From Anaspis maculata (lineage: Eukaryota; Arthropoda; Insecta; Coleoptera; Scraptiidae), in the NCBI GenBank assembly GCA_949128115.1, contig OX421966.1, forward strand, positions 3,968,001 to 4,032,000: a DNA stretch of 64,000 bases, in the 5' to 3' direction. The notes beneath the pieces were generated by a model that was given only the letters and a program-made list of their open reading frames with translations, made no database searches and was not told the DNA's origin. The translations under genes and the position numbers were made by a program. Shown here in pieces: positions 37,504 to 47,139 of the stretch. Each line of letters starts with the position of its first letter. Position 1 is the stretch's first letter.

Positions 37504-37745
37504 AGATAGAATTTTTTAAAATTAACTGAAAATAAAAATAGAGGTAAATTTTTCAAAATTCTAAAAATATAAAATTATTGACATAAAAGGTAAGTAAGCT
37601 AAAAACTGAAATAACAAAATCGTTAAGTACTAAAGACTTAAAATTAAAAGATTACAAATTAAAAGAAAGTGTCTTTTAGGGTCACGAGCACTTTTCACTT
37701 CGTATAAGCTCTGCTTTTAAACACTTCGCGCACTGCAAAGTTTGT

Positions 37746-38990
37746 TCACAAGGCTTTCCTTTGCTGCCTCGTATTTCTTGAGACGGCTGCTGCTTCCAGA
37801 GGCGTCTCTTCAGTTTGTAGTTCGAGTGTCGGTTGCAACTCGATGTTCCACTGGTGAATAGATGTTCTACGGTGTGGTTTTGGATTGATATTGCAAAAGT
37901 TATAGATTTTTGCACAGCAACCCCTGTCGTCAGGTCTGGGGTTGTTAGAAGGTGAACTTTTCATGTAGCCAATGAAGTGGCGGCAACAGCCACATTTACA
38001 GCAGATGATTGTTACAATTATTATAACAAAGATGGTCAGGGTCCAGATGGTGGATGCGCTGAGGTACTTTGTTGCGAAGGGCTCTTGATTCAACGTTTTG
38101 AGTTCTTCTTCAAGCTCGCCAAGTTTGTGAGCGGCGACATTTAAGTCGTCCAAGTTGAACTGGTTGATTTTAAGTGGTTTTAAATGGAACTCTTCTTTTG
38201 ATGTTTGTTCCTCGCAGCATTCGAATGGAATTTGAGGGATGAAGTTCTCTTCTGTATAGTTGGAAGTTTGTTCTTCTTTAGCATATAGTTGATAAATGCC
38301 AGTATATGCATTACACCGTTTTTGTAACGTGATGAGTTTGTTGCCCTCCAGAGGTTTGGTGGTTGTACCTTGATTAGGGCAGGTGTAGGTAATTGCCAAC
38401 TTTGATGGTAGGACTAGTAACCATTGGTTCTTGCCGATGTACTGAATGTTATGGTTGATTACATTCATAATTAGTGGCTTGCATTTGTCGGAGTTTTGGA
38501 GTGCCGTGATGAGGATGACCTCACATGGTCCTTGGGTCGAGTCAAGAGGAATTAAATCTTGACACATGGCGGTTCTGTCGTCCATTTCTTGGCAAGTGTC
38601 GAGGTCATGGATCTTGATGTAAGTTCTCTTATCTTTTGATAATGCTATCATCTTTGATTCGGGGATGATAGTATGGGAAAGGTTTGTAGAAGGATCTTTG
38701 GTTGGTACAGAGTAGAGATGGTAAAGGTCGAAGGTATCCTGATTTATTAAAGGTATTATTATTACAAATATTAACCTGTTTTTTGTCTGAAATGCTTGAA
38801 GTTTAAAAAGATTTAATAACTGGGGAAGATTTTCCAAAGTGGGTTCGAATGGTAAGTTATTTCGCGTTAGATGTCTATTGATGTCTATCAATTCGCTGAG
38901 TAAATTTCTAGGTTTAATTATCGATGGGTGGATTATTTTTAATTTCGCAAAGGTTTGTGATAAAGCGTCTAGGTAGCGCGAGATAAATAA
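37746..38990 (-). pseudogene. env: env of the errantivirus-like element, second part
   Basis: Resumes after the insert with YLDALSQTFAKLKIIHPSII and runs open to the stop at 37746. It contains scattered cysteines (MCQDLIPLDSTQGPCEV, YTCPNQGTTT, CNAYTGIYQ, ECCEE) typical of F-type ectodomains. It then has a membrane anchor (STIWTLTIFVIIIVTIICC) and a cytoplasmic tail. The open frame on this strand extends upstream to 39182, but that part is insert sequence. Confidence 0.83.
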
Positions 38991-40435
38991 GTAGCAAGCG
39001 CACTCGTCCCGCGGTAAATACAAGGTCCCAACGGTGACCGAGAGAGGGCGCCGTGCGGCCAAGCCACCGCACCGCGTCCAACGACCCAACGTAAGTAAAG
39101 TTGTGGCGGACGGCCACTTCATCCAATTCCACTGGATCGCATGTACGCATGTCTTTGTAAAGACGTTGTACAGAGAATGCATCAGTCATAAAAAGACACG
39201 CAGTTTGTGCCAGTCGCAATCGGCAAGGCGAACATCTAGGGAGGGTACATGAACGGTGCTTGATGAATTAACTGGCCGCGGCCGACCAATTCGTACACCA
39301 AGTGCCAATCTAGTTTGTTTGAACCAAGCCGACGACGGCCAACTGACGCGGTGATGCCGGGATCGCACTTCTCGCCACTTTGCATTGAGATGCAATAGTG
39401 TCCTGCGGGTCACCTTTGTGGGGGATTAGCGGTGTCGAAGCCGTGGATGACAACCTGACCGTTGTCCTGAGCCTCTGATACCGCGACATCAACCGAAAGG
39501 GGGCGACTGTGTGGATGCCCCTCCGCGTTAATACCGCGTCCTGCGGGTCGTCTTCGTGGTGCTCTCTCTGGTGTCCTGTCTACGGATAACACGGTTGTCT
39601 GGGACGTGGGTACCGGACGAGTGACCTGAAGGGGGCTGCTGTGTGGATTGCTCTTGTAGGCTTACTCCACCTTACACTGTTGCGGGGTGGAGCGGAAGCG
39701 CACTTCTCGCCACTTTGCATTGAGATGCAATAGTGTCCTGCGGGTCACCTTTGTGGGGGATTAGCGGTGTCGAAGCCGTGGATAACAACCTGACCGTTGT
39801 CCTGAGCTTCTGATACTGCGACATCAACCGAAAGGGGGCGACTGTGTGGATGCCCCTCCGTGTTAATACCGCGTCCTGCGGGTCGTCTTCGTGGTGCTCT
39901 CTCTGGTGTCCTGTCTACGGATAACAGGTTGTCTGGGACGTGGGGACCGGACGAGTGACCTGAAGGGGGCTGCTGTGTGGATTGCTCTTGTAGGCTTACT
40001 CCACCTTACACTGTTGCGGGGTGGAGCGGATACGAAGAGTACCCTAGACTGTTGCGGGGTCGGAACCCATCGGTGCTTCACACCAAACGAGTAGCGCATT
40101 GCACTGAAGTTGGATAATTGACTGACGGTAGTCGTGTTGTTGTGGTAGATTCCCACAGGGTGGATAGGTGCGGTCACATTTCTCTCTAAGTAACGTTGTA
40201 AACTGTAAATATAATTGTTGTCTTTTTGATACTTGTTTGAGATATTGTTGTGTGTTCAATATACTAAAGTAAAACCCGAATCTTGTTTAAATTCCTTGCG
40301 GTAAAGTAAGGTGGCGCCCGAGCAAACCCCCTAGAGAGAAACGCATCGATTCATGTGGGAAGAGTAAGAACCCGCGAATTTAGTCGAGTTAAAAGAAGAG
40401 AGAAGAAACCCCAGTCTACATCCCCCCCGTTACAG
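38991..40435. mobile_element. 1.4-kb insert splitting env, with a 336-bp tandem duplication
   Basis: GC-richer than its surroundings and without a coherent reading frame. Two near-identical tandem copies, 39364-39699 and 39700-40034, share CACTTCTCGCCACTTTGCAT and CCGAAAGGGGGCGACTGTG. On the + strand TGGCGCCCGAGCA at about 40312 resembles a lysine-tRNA primer site. The right end on the minus strand begins TGTAACGGGGGG, an LTR-like start. AGGT occurs at both junctions and may be the target duplication. It could be a solo LTR or a truncated BEL/gypsy element; identity is unresolved. Confidence 0.6.
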
Positions 40436-41181
40436 GTTAAGCTATTGACTATATCAGTAAGTTCTTCTGAAATTAATGTGAATGATTCTAGAAGTTGTTC
40501 ACAATTATTCATCAATTTTAATTGATGCTCAAAATATTTTTGACTCCCAAAAAGGGTTTTAATTTCGTTTTCTATTACTTTCATATCTTCGTTGAATGTT
40601 TGTTCGTCAATTTGTAATTTTCTAATCGTTTCGTTAAAATTTCGAATGATACTTGTTGTGACTTTAATTTGGTCTTTAATTAAGTTTTGAATTTCTGAAT
40701 CGTCTCTTTCTAATTTGTCTATACATTTGCTAAAATATTCTCCGTCGGAGGCATCTAGATTTCCTGTTATAAATTTCCATACGGTTCCAACACCGTTTGC
40801 AAGTCCTCGTCTTACTCGGATTGTTTCGAATTCAATTTCTGTTAACATATTATCGATTTTATTTGAAATCGCTTTTAGAATATCAAGATGGGGTTTTATC
40901 GTAAGGGAAAAAGTTCGAAATCTTACATTTTCATCGTGTTCATCTTTCAAAAGTACAGTTGTTAGGGTATTTAAAATTTGCAAATTATGTTCGTACGTTT
41001 CTTGTAAGTGATTATTGTCTTTATACACTACTAGTTTCCAAATATCTGAAGTTATTTTTATTTCTCTCTCTTTTTCGTAAAATAGTCCTATGGTATTGTT
41101 TAGGTCTTTGATTTGGATATTGGAATAAGAAAAATTAATAAGGAATAGGAAAATAAAGATTTTAGATGGAGTCTTGTCCAT
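40436..41181 (-). pseudogene. env: env of the errantivirus-like element, first part
   Basis: Starts with a signal peptide (SKIFIFLFLINFSYS). At residues 122-125 it has RVRR directly before GLANGVGTVWKFITG, the furin-type cleavage and glycine-rich fusion-peptide region of insect errantivirus/baculovirus F-type envelope proteins. A long helical coiled-coil-like region follows (ETIRKLQIDEQTFNEDMKVI). The coding match stops at about 40436 after DIVNSL, where an unrelated insert begins; the visible frame then runs on into the insert and ends at 40351. Confidence 0.85.
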
Positions 41182-41214
41182 GATTGATCTGTAACAATTA
41201 TTTGTTCACAGATG

Positions 41215-41892
41215 ACTAGATAAAACAATAAAGTTCTTAATTATGAAATTAGCTGATACGATAAACCAACCTAGGAATTATCGCTAACACTACTAAATTC
41301 GTACTATAATTGAATTTTCGGTAAAGCCGAAGGATTTTACAGTCTGAATCCTAAAATGTTATTCAGATGACAGGGACAATTTGGTGACTTCCAAAATTGT
41401 ATATCAGGGCAAATTTGAATTTGACCGCAATAAAAAAATTAAAATGTTTTCCGTGAGGCGGGGGTTTGGCGGTTAATAAACCCAGCAGTTTTACAGGGAA
41501 TAGAATTATGTGTATATAATCATAATTATGGGGAAAAAGGTGTTCTTTGAACATAATGGTTGACGTCTGCCAAACGTCGTCAGAGTTTTTCAAAAATTCT
41601 TGTATTAAGTCCTATTTAGTCGCCTTTTACGACACGCATTTGGATTTACGTCTGCTTTATTCTTAAAGGTCCCAAAACAGCAGGGATTATTTGTTAAATA
41701 CCTAGTCTGAGGTATTTGGGTCTTGGTCTCCGTCTGATTCTATATTTGACGGTTTTATCCGGTCAAAGTTGACAGTCATATATTTAAGTCCCGAAAAACT
41801 TTTCTCCTGAGCCAAGTGTTAATGACTGTGTGAATATTGTATTATGTTACGTATTTGAAAATGAAAATTTGTTGATTACTGATAACTAACCA
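41215..41892 (-). other. Non-coding gap where integrase is expected
   Basis: About 680 bases between RNase H and env with no long frame in either direction. On the minus strand it includes CCCTGCTGTTTTGGGACC and CGTGTCGTAAAAGGCGACTA, which look like repeat-derived sequence and not integrase. It probably marks a deletion replaced by foreign DNA. Confidence 0.6.
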
Positions 41893-43077
41893 TTATTGTG
41901 TACATATGACAAAATGCAAAGAAACACTTAATAAAAAGGGTACCCTCCTATGACAAAAAAATTTGAAAGTATCAGCGTTGAATAAATGACTCAAAATTCT
42001 TTTCAATGGTAGGTGATTGACCTTGTTCAAATGATATTCTTTAGGTTCTAAATTTTCTTTGATCTCGTAGAGAAGTCTGAATAAATCTTTTTGAGAAAGT
42101 CTTGATAAATTGTCTACGGGCAATTTGATGAAATAGTATTTTCGATTAGTGACCTTTAAGCTGTTTTTGATAGTCAATGTTTCAGTTAGATTCAAATTTC
42201 TTTCTGTAGTACATGTATCTGCGACATAGGTTGCAATATGGGGTGTATCCTTATTTTCATTATTGGGAATGGATGCTATTATATTTTTGTGGTAAGCAAG
42301 TGTCACATAGTCGTTTGTCTCTTTTATTAAATCAAAATTTATTGAAGGTTGTTCGTTAATAAATCTGTCATATTCGATTTCGAATTCGTAGTCTGGATTT
42401 GCATCAAAATCAATTAAGTCTGGTGTCTCGTTACGATTGATTATTGACTCGTCTTCTTCATCTGAAGATGAAGATGGATTTGCTGTGATTGGATTTATTC
42501 TGATACGCGAAAGTGCATCAGCATTTTTATTTAATTTCCCAGCTTTGTGAATGATCTCATATGTATACTCTTCTAATTTCAGGCGCCATCTCGAAAGGCG
42601 TGAACCTGGGTCTTTGATGGAAAAGAGCCACAAAAGGGGCTTATGGTCAGTGACAATTTTGAAACTACGACCGAAAAGATAAGGTCTGAAGTGTTTACAA
42701 CTCCAAACGATTGACAATAATTCTTTTTCAATTGTCGAATATCTGGTTTCAGCTGGATTCAATGTTCTAGATGCGTATGCGATTGGAAGATCTTTTCCTA
42801 TTTCGCCTTGCGAGAGCACTGAGCCGATTGCGAAATCACTAGCGTCCGTGGTGAGGATAAACTCCTTTTCAAAATTTGGATATTGTAAAATAGGAGTTGA
42901 AGTTAGTAAATGTTTTAATTGACTGAATGCCGACTGGCATGTTTCATTAAACTCGAATGACTCGTTCTTTTTCAAGAGTTTGGTTAAAGGTTTAGTGACC
43001 TTTGAATAGTCCTTTATAAAACGTCTGTAGTACCCCGTAAGGCCTAAAAATGACTGGATGTCTTTTACACTTCTTGG
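41893..43077 (-). CDS. pol: pol C-terminal part: reverse-transcriptase thumb/connection and RNase H, no integrase
   Basis: Directly after the TAA the frame reads SVKDIQSFLGLTGYYRRFIK, then the RNase H-like region ILTTDASDFAIGSVLSQ, YSTIEKELLSIVWSCKHF, VTDHKPLLWLF and NKNADALSRI. An acidic linker follows. The protein then ends in unrelated residues (HRRVPFLLSVSLHFVICTQ) where the integrase zinc finger should begin. No HHCC or D,D-35-E pattern is visible on any frame before env. The element is therefore probably integration-defective without help from a relative. Confidence 0.88.
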   Translation of the reverse strand, partial: PRSVKDIQSFLGLTGYYRRFIKDYSKVTKPLTKLLKKNESFEFNETCQSAFSQLKHLLTSTPILQYPNFEKEFILTTDASDFAIGSVLSQGEIGKDLPIAYASRTLNPAETRYSTIEKELLSIVWSCKHFRPYLFGRSFKIVTDHKPLLWLFSIKDPGSRLSRWRLKLEEYTYEIIHKAGKLNKNADALSRIRINPITANPSSSSDEEDESIINRNETPDLIDFDANPDYEFEIEYDRFINEQPSINFDLIKETNDYVTLAYHKNIIASIPNNENKDTPHIATYVADTCTTERNLNLTETLTIKNSLKVTNRKYYFIKLPVDNLSRLSQKDLFRLLYEIKENLEPKEYHLNKVNHLPLKRILSHLFNADTFKFFCHRRVPFLLSVSLHFVICTQ

Positions 43078-44604
43078 TTATGGAAAATTTAGGACAGCTT
43101 TGATTTTCTCGGCATTTGGTTTGAAACCTTCGTCTGTCACAATGTGTCCTAAGTACGCAACTTCTCGTCTCAAGAATTCACATTTGTCGGGCTGTATCTT
43201 GAAGTTGTACTTCCGCAAACGTTCAAATACTTTTGAAACGTTTTGTATATGAGTTTCTAATGTTTCAGAGTGGATTATTATATCATCCATATATACCATG
43301 CAAAGCTCACCTTGCAGTCCGACCATTATATTGTCCATCACACGCTGGAACGTACTTGGGGCGTTTCGAAGCCCGAAAGGCATGCGCAAGAACTCAAAAT
43401 GGCCGTTCTCAACTGAAAAGGCGGTTTTGGGGATGTCTGCTTTGTTAACTTCAATTTGGTGGAACCCTGAAGCAAGGTCGAGGGTTGTGAAATACTTGGA
43501 TTTACCGAGTTGATCTAGAACGTTCTCTATGTTTGGCAAAGGATATTTGTCACCAACAGTGACATCATTAAGTTTCCGAAAATCTATCACGACCCTCCAC
43601 TTCTGTTTTCCAGAAGCATCTAATTTTTTCGGAACAACCCAGACCGGGCTACTCCAAGGGCTCACCGAAGGTTGAATAATATTTTGCTGAAGCATCTGAT
43701 TTAGTTGACTTTTGACTTCCTCTTTATGTATTTGAGGGTACCGATATGTTTTGGTAAACGATGGCTTAGCCCCGTTTGTATTGATTTCATGTTTGATCTG
43801 ATTAGTAAAGGATAGTTCATCACCTTCTAGGTGAAAAATGTCTTTGAAATTTAAACACAAGTCTTCGATGCTCTCTTTTTCTTCTAAATTAAGATGATCG
43901 AGCCTTAATTGGTTTAAAATATTTTGTTCTTGATCGATATTATTTGAGTGATTAGTAGTGACGTTGTAGTTATTCACGTTAAAGGTTTCGAAAGGTTCAA
44001 GAATTATTTCAGGAAGTTCAACTTCCTTGGTTTCATTGCTTGAGTTCAACATTGTAGTAATAATTTGGTCATCATTTATCTTTACGATGGAATTAGGAAT
44101 CTTTACTCCATTGATCTCTAGTTCAGGACATATAAAGGTTGAATCAGCATTATTGTTTGAGAATGAATTTATTTTTACTGGTAGTTGAACTACCTCGATC
44201 GTTCTAGGCGATATATGAAAAATTTTCTTCAAAGTAGTATTTGGTTCTTCGAACTCATAGATATAAATTTTAATCCGACTATTATTAAAAATTCCTTTCA
44301 TCATAGAAAGAACGTGCTTCCAGTTTAAGTTATCAAGACCGCATCCGAGCTTTGGCAGTGCTAATTCAGCGATTTGATTTTCTTCGCATATAACCCGCAG
44401 GTTCATTAATGCTGTGTTGATAGAATCGTACGTGGGTTTATCTTGAAAGCGTTCCTTCGTGATAAGGTGAAAAATTTCACGCGTTTCATTTACGCTCGAG
44501 AAAAAGGAATAAGCAACTTGTCCTACTATCTTTTGCTGAGCTAGCAACTCGTCGGTATTGTGTGGATATTTTATTGCAATTTTTCTGGCTAAACCTTGGC
44601 TCAT
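43078..44604 (-). CDS. pol: pol middle part: macro domain remainder and reverse transcriptase
   Basis: 508 codons. Residues 1-118 are the rest of the macro domain. Residues 130-290 are the linker typical of 17.6/gypsy Pol. From about residue 300 the reverse transcriptase shows WSSPVWVVPKK, WRVVIDFRKLND, FTTLDLASGFHQIEV, LRMPFGLRNAPSTFQ and the active site VYMDDIII (near 43290). The frame ends with TAA at 43078-43080, after which the same frame continues into RNase H, so this is a point stop inside one protein. Confidence 0.92.
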   Translation of the reverse strand: MSQGLARKIAIKYPHNTDELLAQQKIVGQVAYSFFSSVNETREIFHLITKERFQDKPTYDSINTALMNLRVICEENQIAELALPKLGCGLDNLNWKHVLSMMKGIFNNSRIKIYIYEFEEPNTTLKKIFHISPRTIEVVQLPVKINSFSNNNADSTFICPELEINGVKIPNSIVKINDDQIITTMLNSSNETKEVELPEIILEPFETFNVNNYNVTTNHSNNIDQEQNILNQLRLDHLNLEEKESIEDLCLNFKDIFHLEGDELSFTNQIKHEINTNGAKPSFTKTYRYPQIHKEEVKSQLNQMLQQNIIQPSVSPWSSPVWVVPKKLDASGKQKWRVVIDFRKLNDVTVGDKYPLPNIENVLDQLGKSKYFTTLDLASGFHQIEVNKADIPKTAFSVENGHFEFLRMPFGLRNAPSTFQRVMDNIMVGLQGELCMVYMDDIIIHSETLETHIQNVSKVFERLRKYNFKIQPDKCEFLRREVAYLGHIVTDEGFKPNAEKIKAVLNFP

Positions 44605-44680
44605 TTAAAAATCTTGAGACACTGCGTGCCCAATTGGAATGTTATTGGGTGCATCTAAAATGTCACCTCTTATGAATTCG
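44250..44680 (-). other. TARG1/OARD1-like macro domain inside retroelement Pol
   Basis: Reading through the TAA at 44605-44607, the segment matches the order of motifs of the TARG1 (OARD1) macro-domain class: RGDIL, GHAVSQDF, GLARKI, then HLITKERFQDKPTYDSI, and LPKLGCGLDNLNW. In TARG1 the lysine of the LITK motif and the aspartate of GCGLD are the catalytic pair that removes ADP-ribose from acidic side chains; both are present here (codons near 44455 and 44332). The domain sits between the protease/linker and the conserved ISPRTIEVVQLPV region that leads to reverse transcriptase. Function in the element is inferred: ADP-ribose reversal against host PARP-type defence is one possibility. Domain identity is strong by motif; activity is untested. 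Confidence 0.87.
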
Positions 44681-45597
44681 ATTGAAAATTGATTAGAAAA
44701 TCCATTTGTTGGATTATTATTAGAGAGACTCACGGCGGAGCTCGAAGAATTCCCGAAGGAAGTATTTGAATGATTCTTATCTGAATCGACCCTAAGGTTA
44801 TTATTTGCCTCGTAAATATTTATTCTTTGATTCTCTACCTTGAGAGAAGTATTTTTATTAGAAGATCCATTTATAGGATTATTATTAGAGAGACTCACGG
44901 CGGAGCTCGAATGGTTCCCGAAGGAAGTATTTGATTTTTTAAATGAATTAGTATCGACTTGGATTGAACACTTTGGTTCTATTGCTTTTTTAGCAATTCT
45001 AAGATCCACAGAGGGAGTATGAAATTGTCGATTTTCTTTGTTGATTATACGCGGTTTATGTACCGGGTTTCTTGTATTATTTTTATTAATGGATTCACAA
45101 TGATTTAAAGTAGTGAGAGAAGTATCACCGTTCCTTGCATAGGAAAATAATTGAATTTCAGGATAGTCTTGAATTGAACAAAATAGTTTTCTTTTAGGAA
45201 AATCGATAACACAATTGAAATTTAAAATAAAATCCATACCCAAAATTCCGTCGAATAATCCAAAATCGATAGGTGCAACATGCATTGTGTGCGAATTGAA
45301 TTTACCTACTTGGTATTCGTAAACATGACTGGAAAGTACGGGAATATTTTCAATTCCAGTTATATGAATATCTTTGCTTTGGATTTTACTTTTGGGTGAA
45401 ATAATATTTGGGTGAATCAAACTGATAGAGGCACCACTGTCTAAAAGAAGTTTAAAATTATTTTTTGTGTCTGGAATATAAAACATTTTGTGTTGGCTAT
45501 CATTGGACTTTGCATTTAAAATTACATTTTGGACTCGCTCGCGTGCGTCTGGGTTACAGTAGACTGGACGTCCGAGGAATCCAGCTCCGCATCATCG
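44605..45597 (-). CDS. pol: pol N-terminal part: aspartic protease, repeat linker, macro domain start
   Basis: This part of pol lies in the -1 frame relative to gag, which it overlaps by about 75 bases; the first methionine in the frame is at 45486. The protease has the catalytic LLLDSGASISLIH (near 45440) and a flap/ILGMDFI segment. A Ser/Asn-rich linker follows and contains a 55-residue direct duplication (44711-44773 and 44876-44938 share SSSAVSLSNNNP). The end, FIRGDILDAPNNIPIGHAVS, is the start of a macro domain. The frame is then closed by TAA at 44605-44607, directly before an in-frame ATG. Confidence 0.88.
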
Positions 45598-46487
45598 TTT
45601 TTTGAATAATTTACGCGAGGAGCGGGATTGTTTGAGAAATTATTGTTTGGTCGATTTTGAAAATTACTTTGACCTGAAAAATTTCTGTTTTGAGGATTTG
45701 CATTATTGTGACTCGAATTATTTAATCTTCTGAAGCAATTTACTATTAAATGACCAGGTTTTTTGCAGTAATTGCAGAATTTCGCGTCTGGTCGTGGATT
45801 TGGATTACGAGCATAATTGCTCGGTCCTGCTTGAGGTGAAACATGTTGGTTATGGTAATTCTGCCGTGGAAAGCTTTTAAATGTTTTCGTATTGTTTTGA
45901 CTGCTGCGCGTTGATCTGAGGTATGCAATATTTTCTTCCTCAAGTATGAGTTGGGCGGCTTCGCTAATGGATAATGGTTTTTATGCTCTTATTAATTGAC
46001 CTAAGGGGTCATTTAATCCGGCTAATAAAGTTTTCAGTCCGATCTTTTCGTGTGACTCAATTAAAGTGTTTTTATGTAATGGGTCAATTTCGTCGTCGAG
46101 TCGAACACTCGACCTTAATTTTGTTAATAAATTTTCTATTTTTGTTACGAAGCTTCGCGCTGTTTCAGTCGTTTTTTGGAAAGAATTTGTGAGGTCTCTG
46201 ACGAGAGCTTCGGTATCCCTACAAGCGCCAAAGTGGCCTATTAAAAGGGGCCTTATTGTTTCCCAGGTTGTTAGATTCCTCGAGGATATGAAAGTTTTAG
46301 CTTTTCCAGTTAGTTTGGATTTAATTAGGAAAACAAGGACATTTTCTTGTCCTTCTTCGATGTTTTCCGTTGCAAAATTACATGCTTCTATAAAATCATT
46401 CAGTAAGGCTTGTTCGCCATCGAATGAGGGAATTAAATCTTTAATATCTCTCAAATAGAGTCGAATTACGTTATCACCTTCAGCCAT
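45522..46487 (-). pseudogene. gag: gag of the errantivirus-like element (in-frame stop)
   Basis: The frame starts at ATG 46487 and, ignoring one TAA at 45981-45983, continues to the stop at 45522-45524 (about 321 residues). The first part (YLRDIKDLIPSFDGEQALLN and FVTKIENLLTKL) looks like a retroelement capsid region. The second part holds one zinc knuckle, CNYCKKPGHLIVNC (C-x2-C-x4-H-x4-C, near 45730-45775), in an Asn/Gln-rich tail. Because the frame stays open and meaningful on both sides of the TAA, the break is a point change, not a frameshift. It would remove the nucleocapsid part from most product. Confidence 0.85.
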
Positions 46488-46771
46488 TTCGAATTATCAC
46501 AGGTAAATAATATAATATCAATACACTAAACAATATAAAAAGGATATAAAATGGAAAGGGGAATACCCCGAAACAAACAATGATGATTATAAAAATAAGT
46601 AGACTTACTACTTGATGGAAATCGTTGCCGTCGGAGAACTTCAGGACAGGTTCCGCTGGAGCTTCCTTGGTTTGATTACAGATGTAGGCTGCTAGGCTGA
46701 AGTGCTGGAGCACACCACTTAACACTTTTTCACGTATAAAATTTTCAAAAATTATTTGTGCCAAATGGGCC

Positions 46772-46793
46772 TAACATCCTACCGACTGCGCCA
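46772..46793 (-). other. Primer-binding site
   Basis: One base after the 5' LTR the minus strand reads TGGCGCAGTCGGTAGGATG, the position and TGG start of a tRNA primer-binding site. From memory it is closest to the serine-tRNA type used by 297/17.6-like elements. Confidence 0.75.
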
Positions 46794-46794
46794 T

Positions 46795-47032
46795 TTTTAC
46801 GTGTTTGTTTTTGAAAAAGCCTTTTTAAAAAATATTAACTTTATTAAACTGTGAAATAATTTAATTCGTACAAGTTTTAGAACGTAATAACGGATCGACA
46901 ATTTATGCGTGCGACGTGCACTCGGTCATGATACAGAAAATTGTGATGTTCGCTAACTGCATGAAGTCGTATATATAAACAGCAGGGTGCTAAGTAAGCA
47001 AAACTAATCTTATTCATGACGGGGTCGTAACA
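46795..47032 (-). repeat. 5' LTR of the errantivirus-like element
   Basis: 238 bases, starting TGTTACGACCCCG on the minus strand. It contains a TATATA box with downstream GCTAACTGCATG-type sequence, consistent with a promoter. It is adjacent to a primer-binding site and apparently identical to the copy at 37254-37491. Confidence 0.95.
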
Positions 47033-47139
47033 AGGGTATCAATATTTCTTTCTCAAAAATCGGTTGTCACCCCAAGACCTTCTCGATTAGCATCCAGGAG
47101 CCCATGGAAATTTTCGTTCAAAACGTTCCTTCGGGTGGG

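Larger units (their letters stand above)
37254..47032 (-). mobile_element. Errantivirus-like LTR retroelement with a macro domain
   Basis: A 9.8-kb element on the minus strand. Order in its own direction: LTR (47032-46795), PBS, gag, protease, linker, macro domain, reverse transcriptase, RNase H, non-coding gap, env (split), PPT, LTR (37491-37254). AGGG flanks both ends, a 4-bp target duplication as in gypsy/errantiviruses. The two LTRs read as identical, so insertion was recent. This copy looks unable to act alone: gag and pol carry in-frame TAA codons, no integrase motif follows RNase H, and env is interrupted. What sets it apart from known errantivirus layouts is the macro domain inside Pol. 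Confidence 0.93.

Noticed and set aside
39034..40259. Several open frames in the env insert
   Set aside because: No recognisable retroelement or cellular protein; frames are duplicated with the 336-base tandem repeat.
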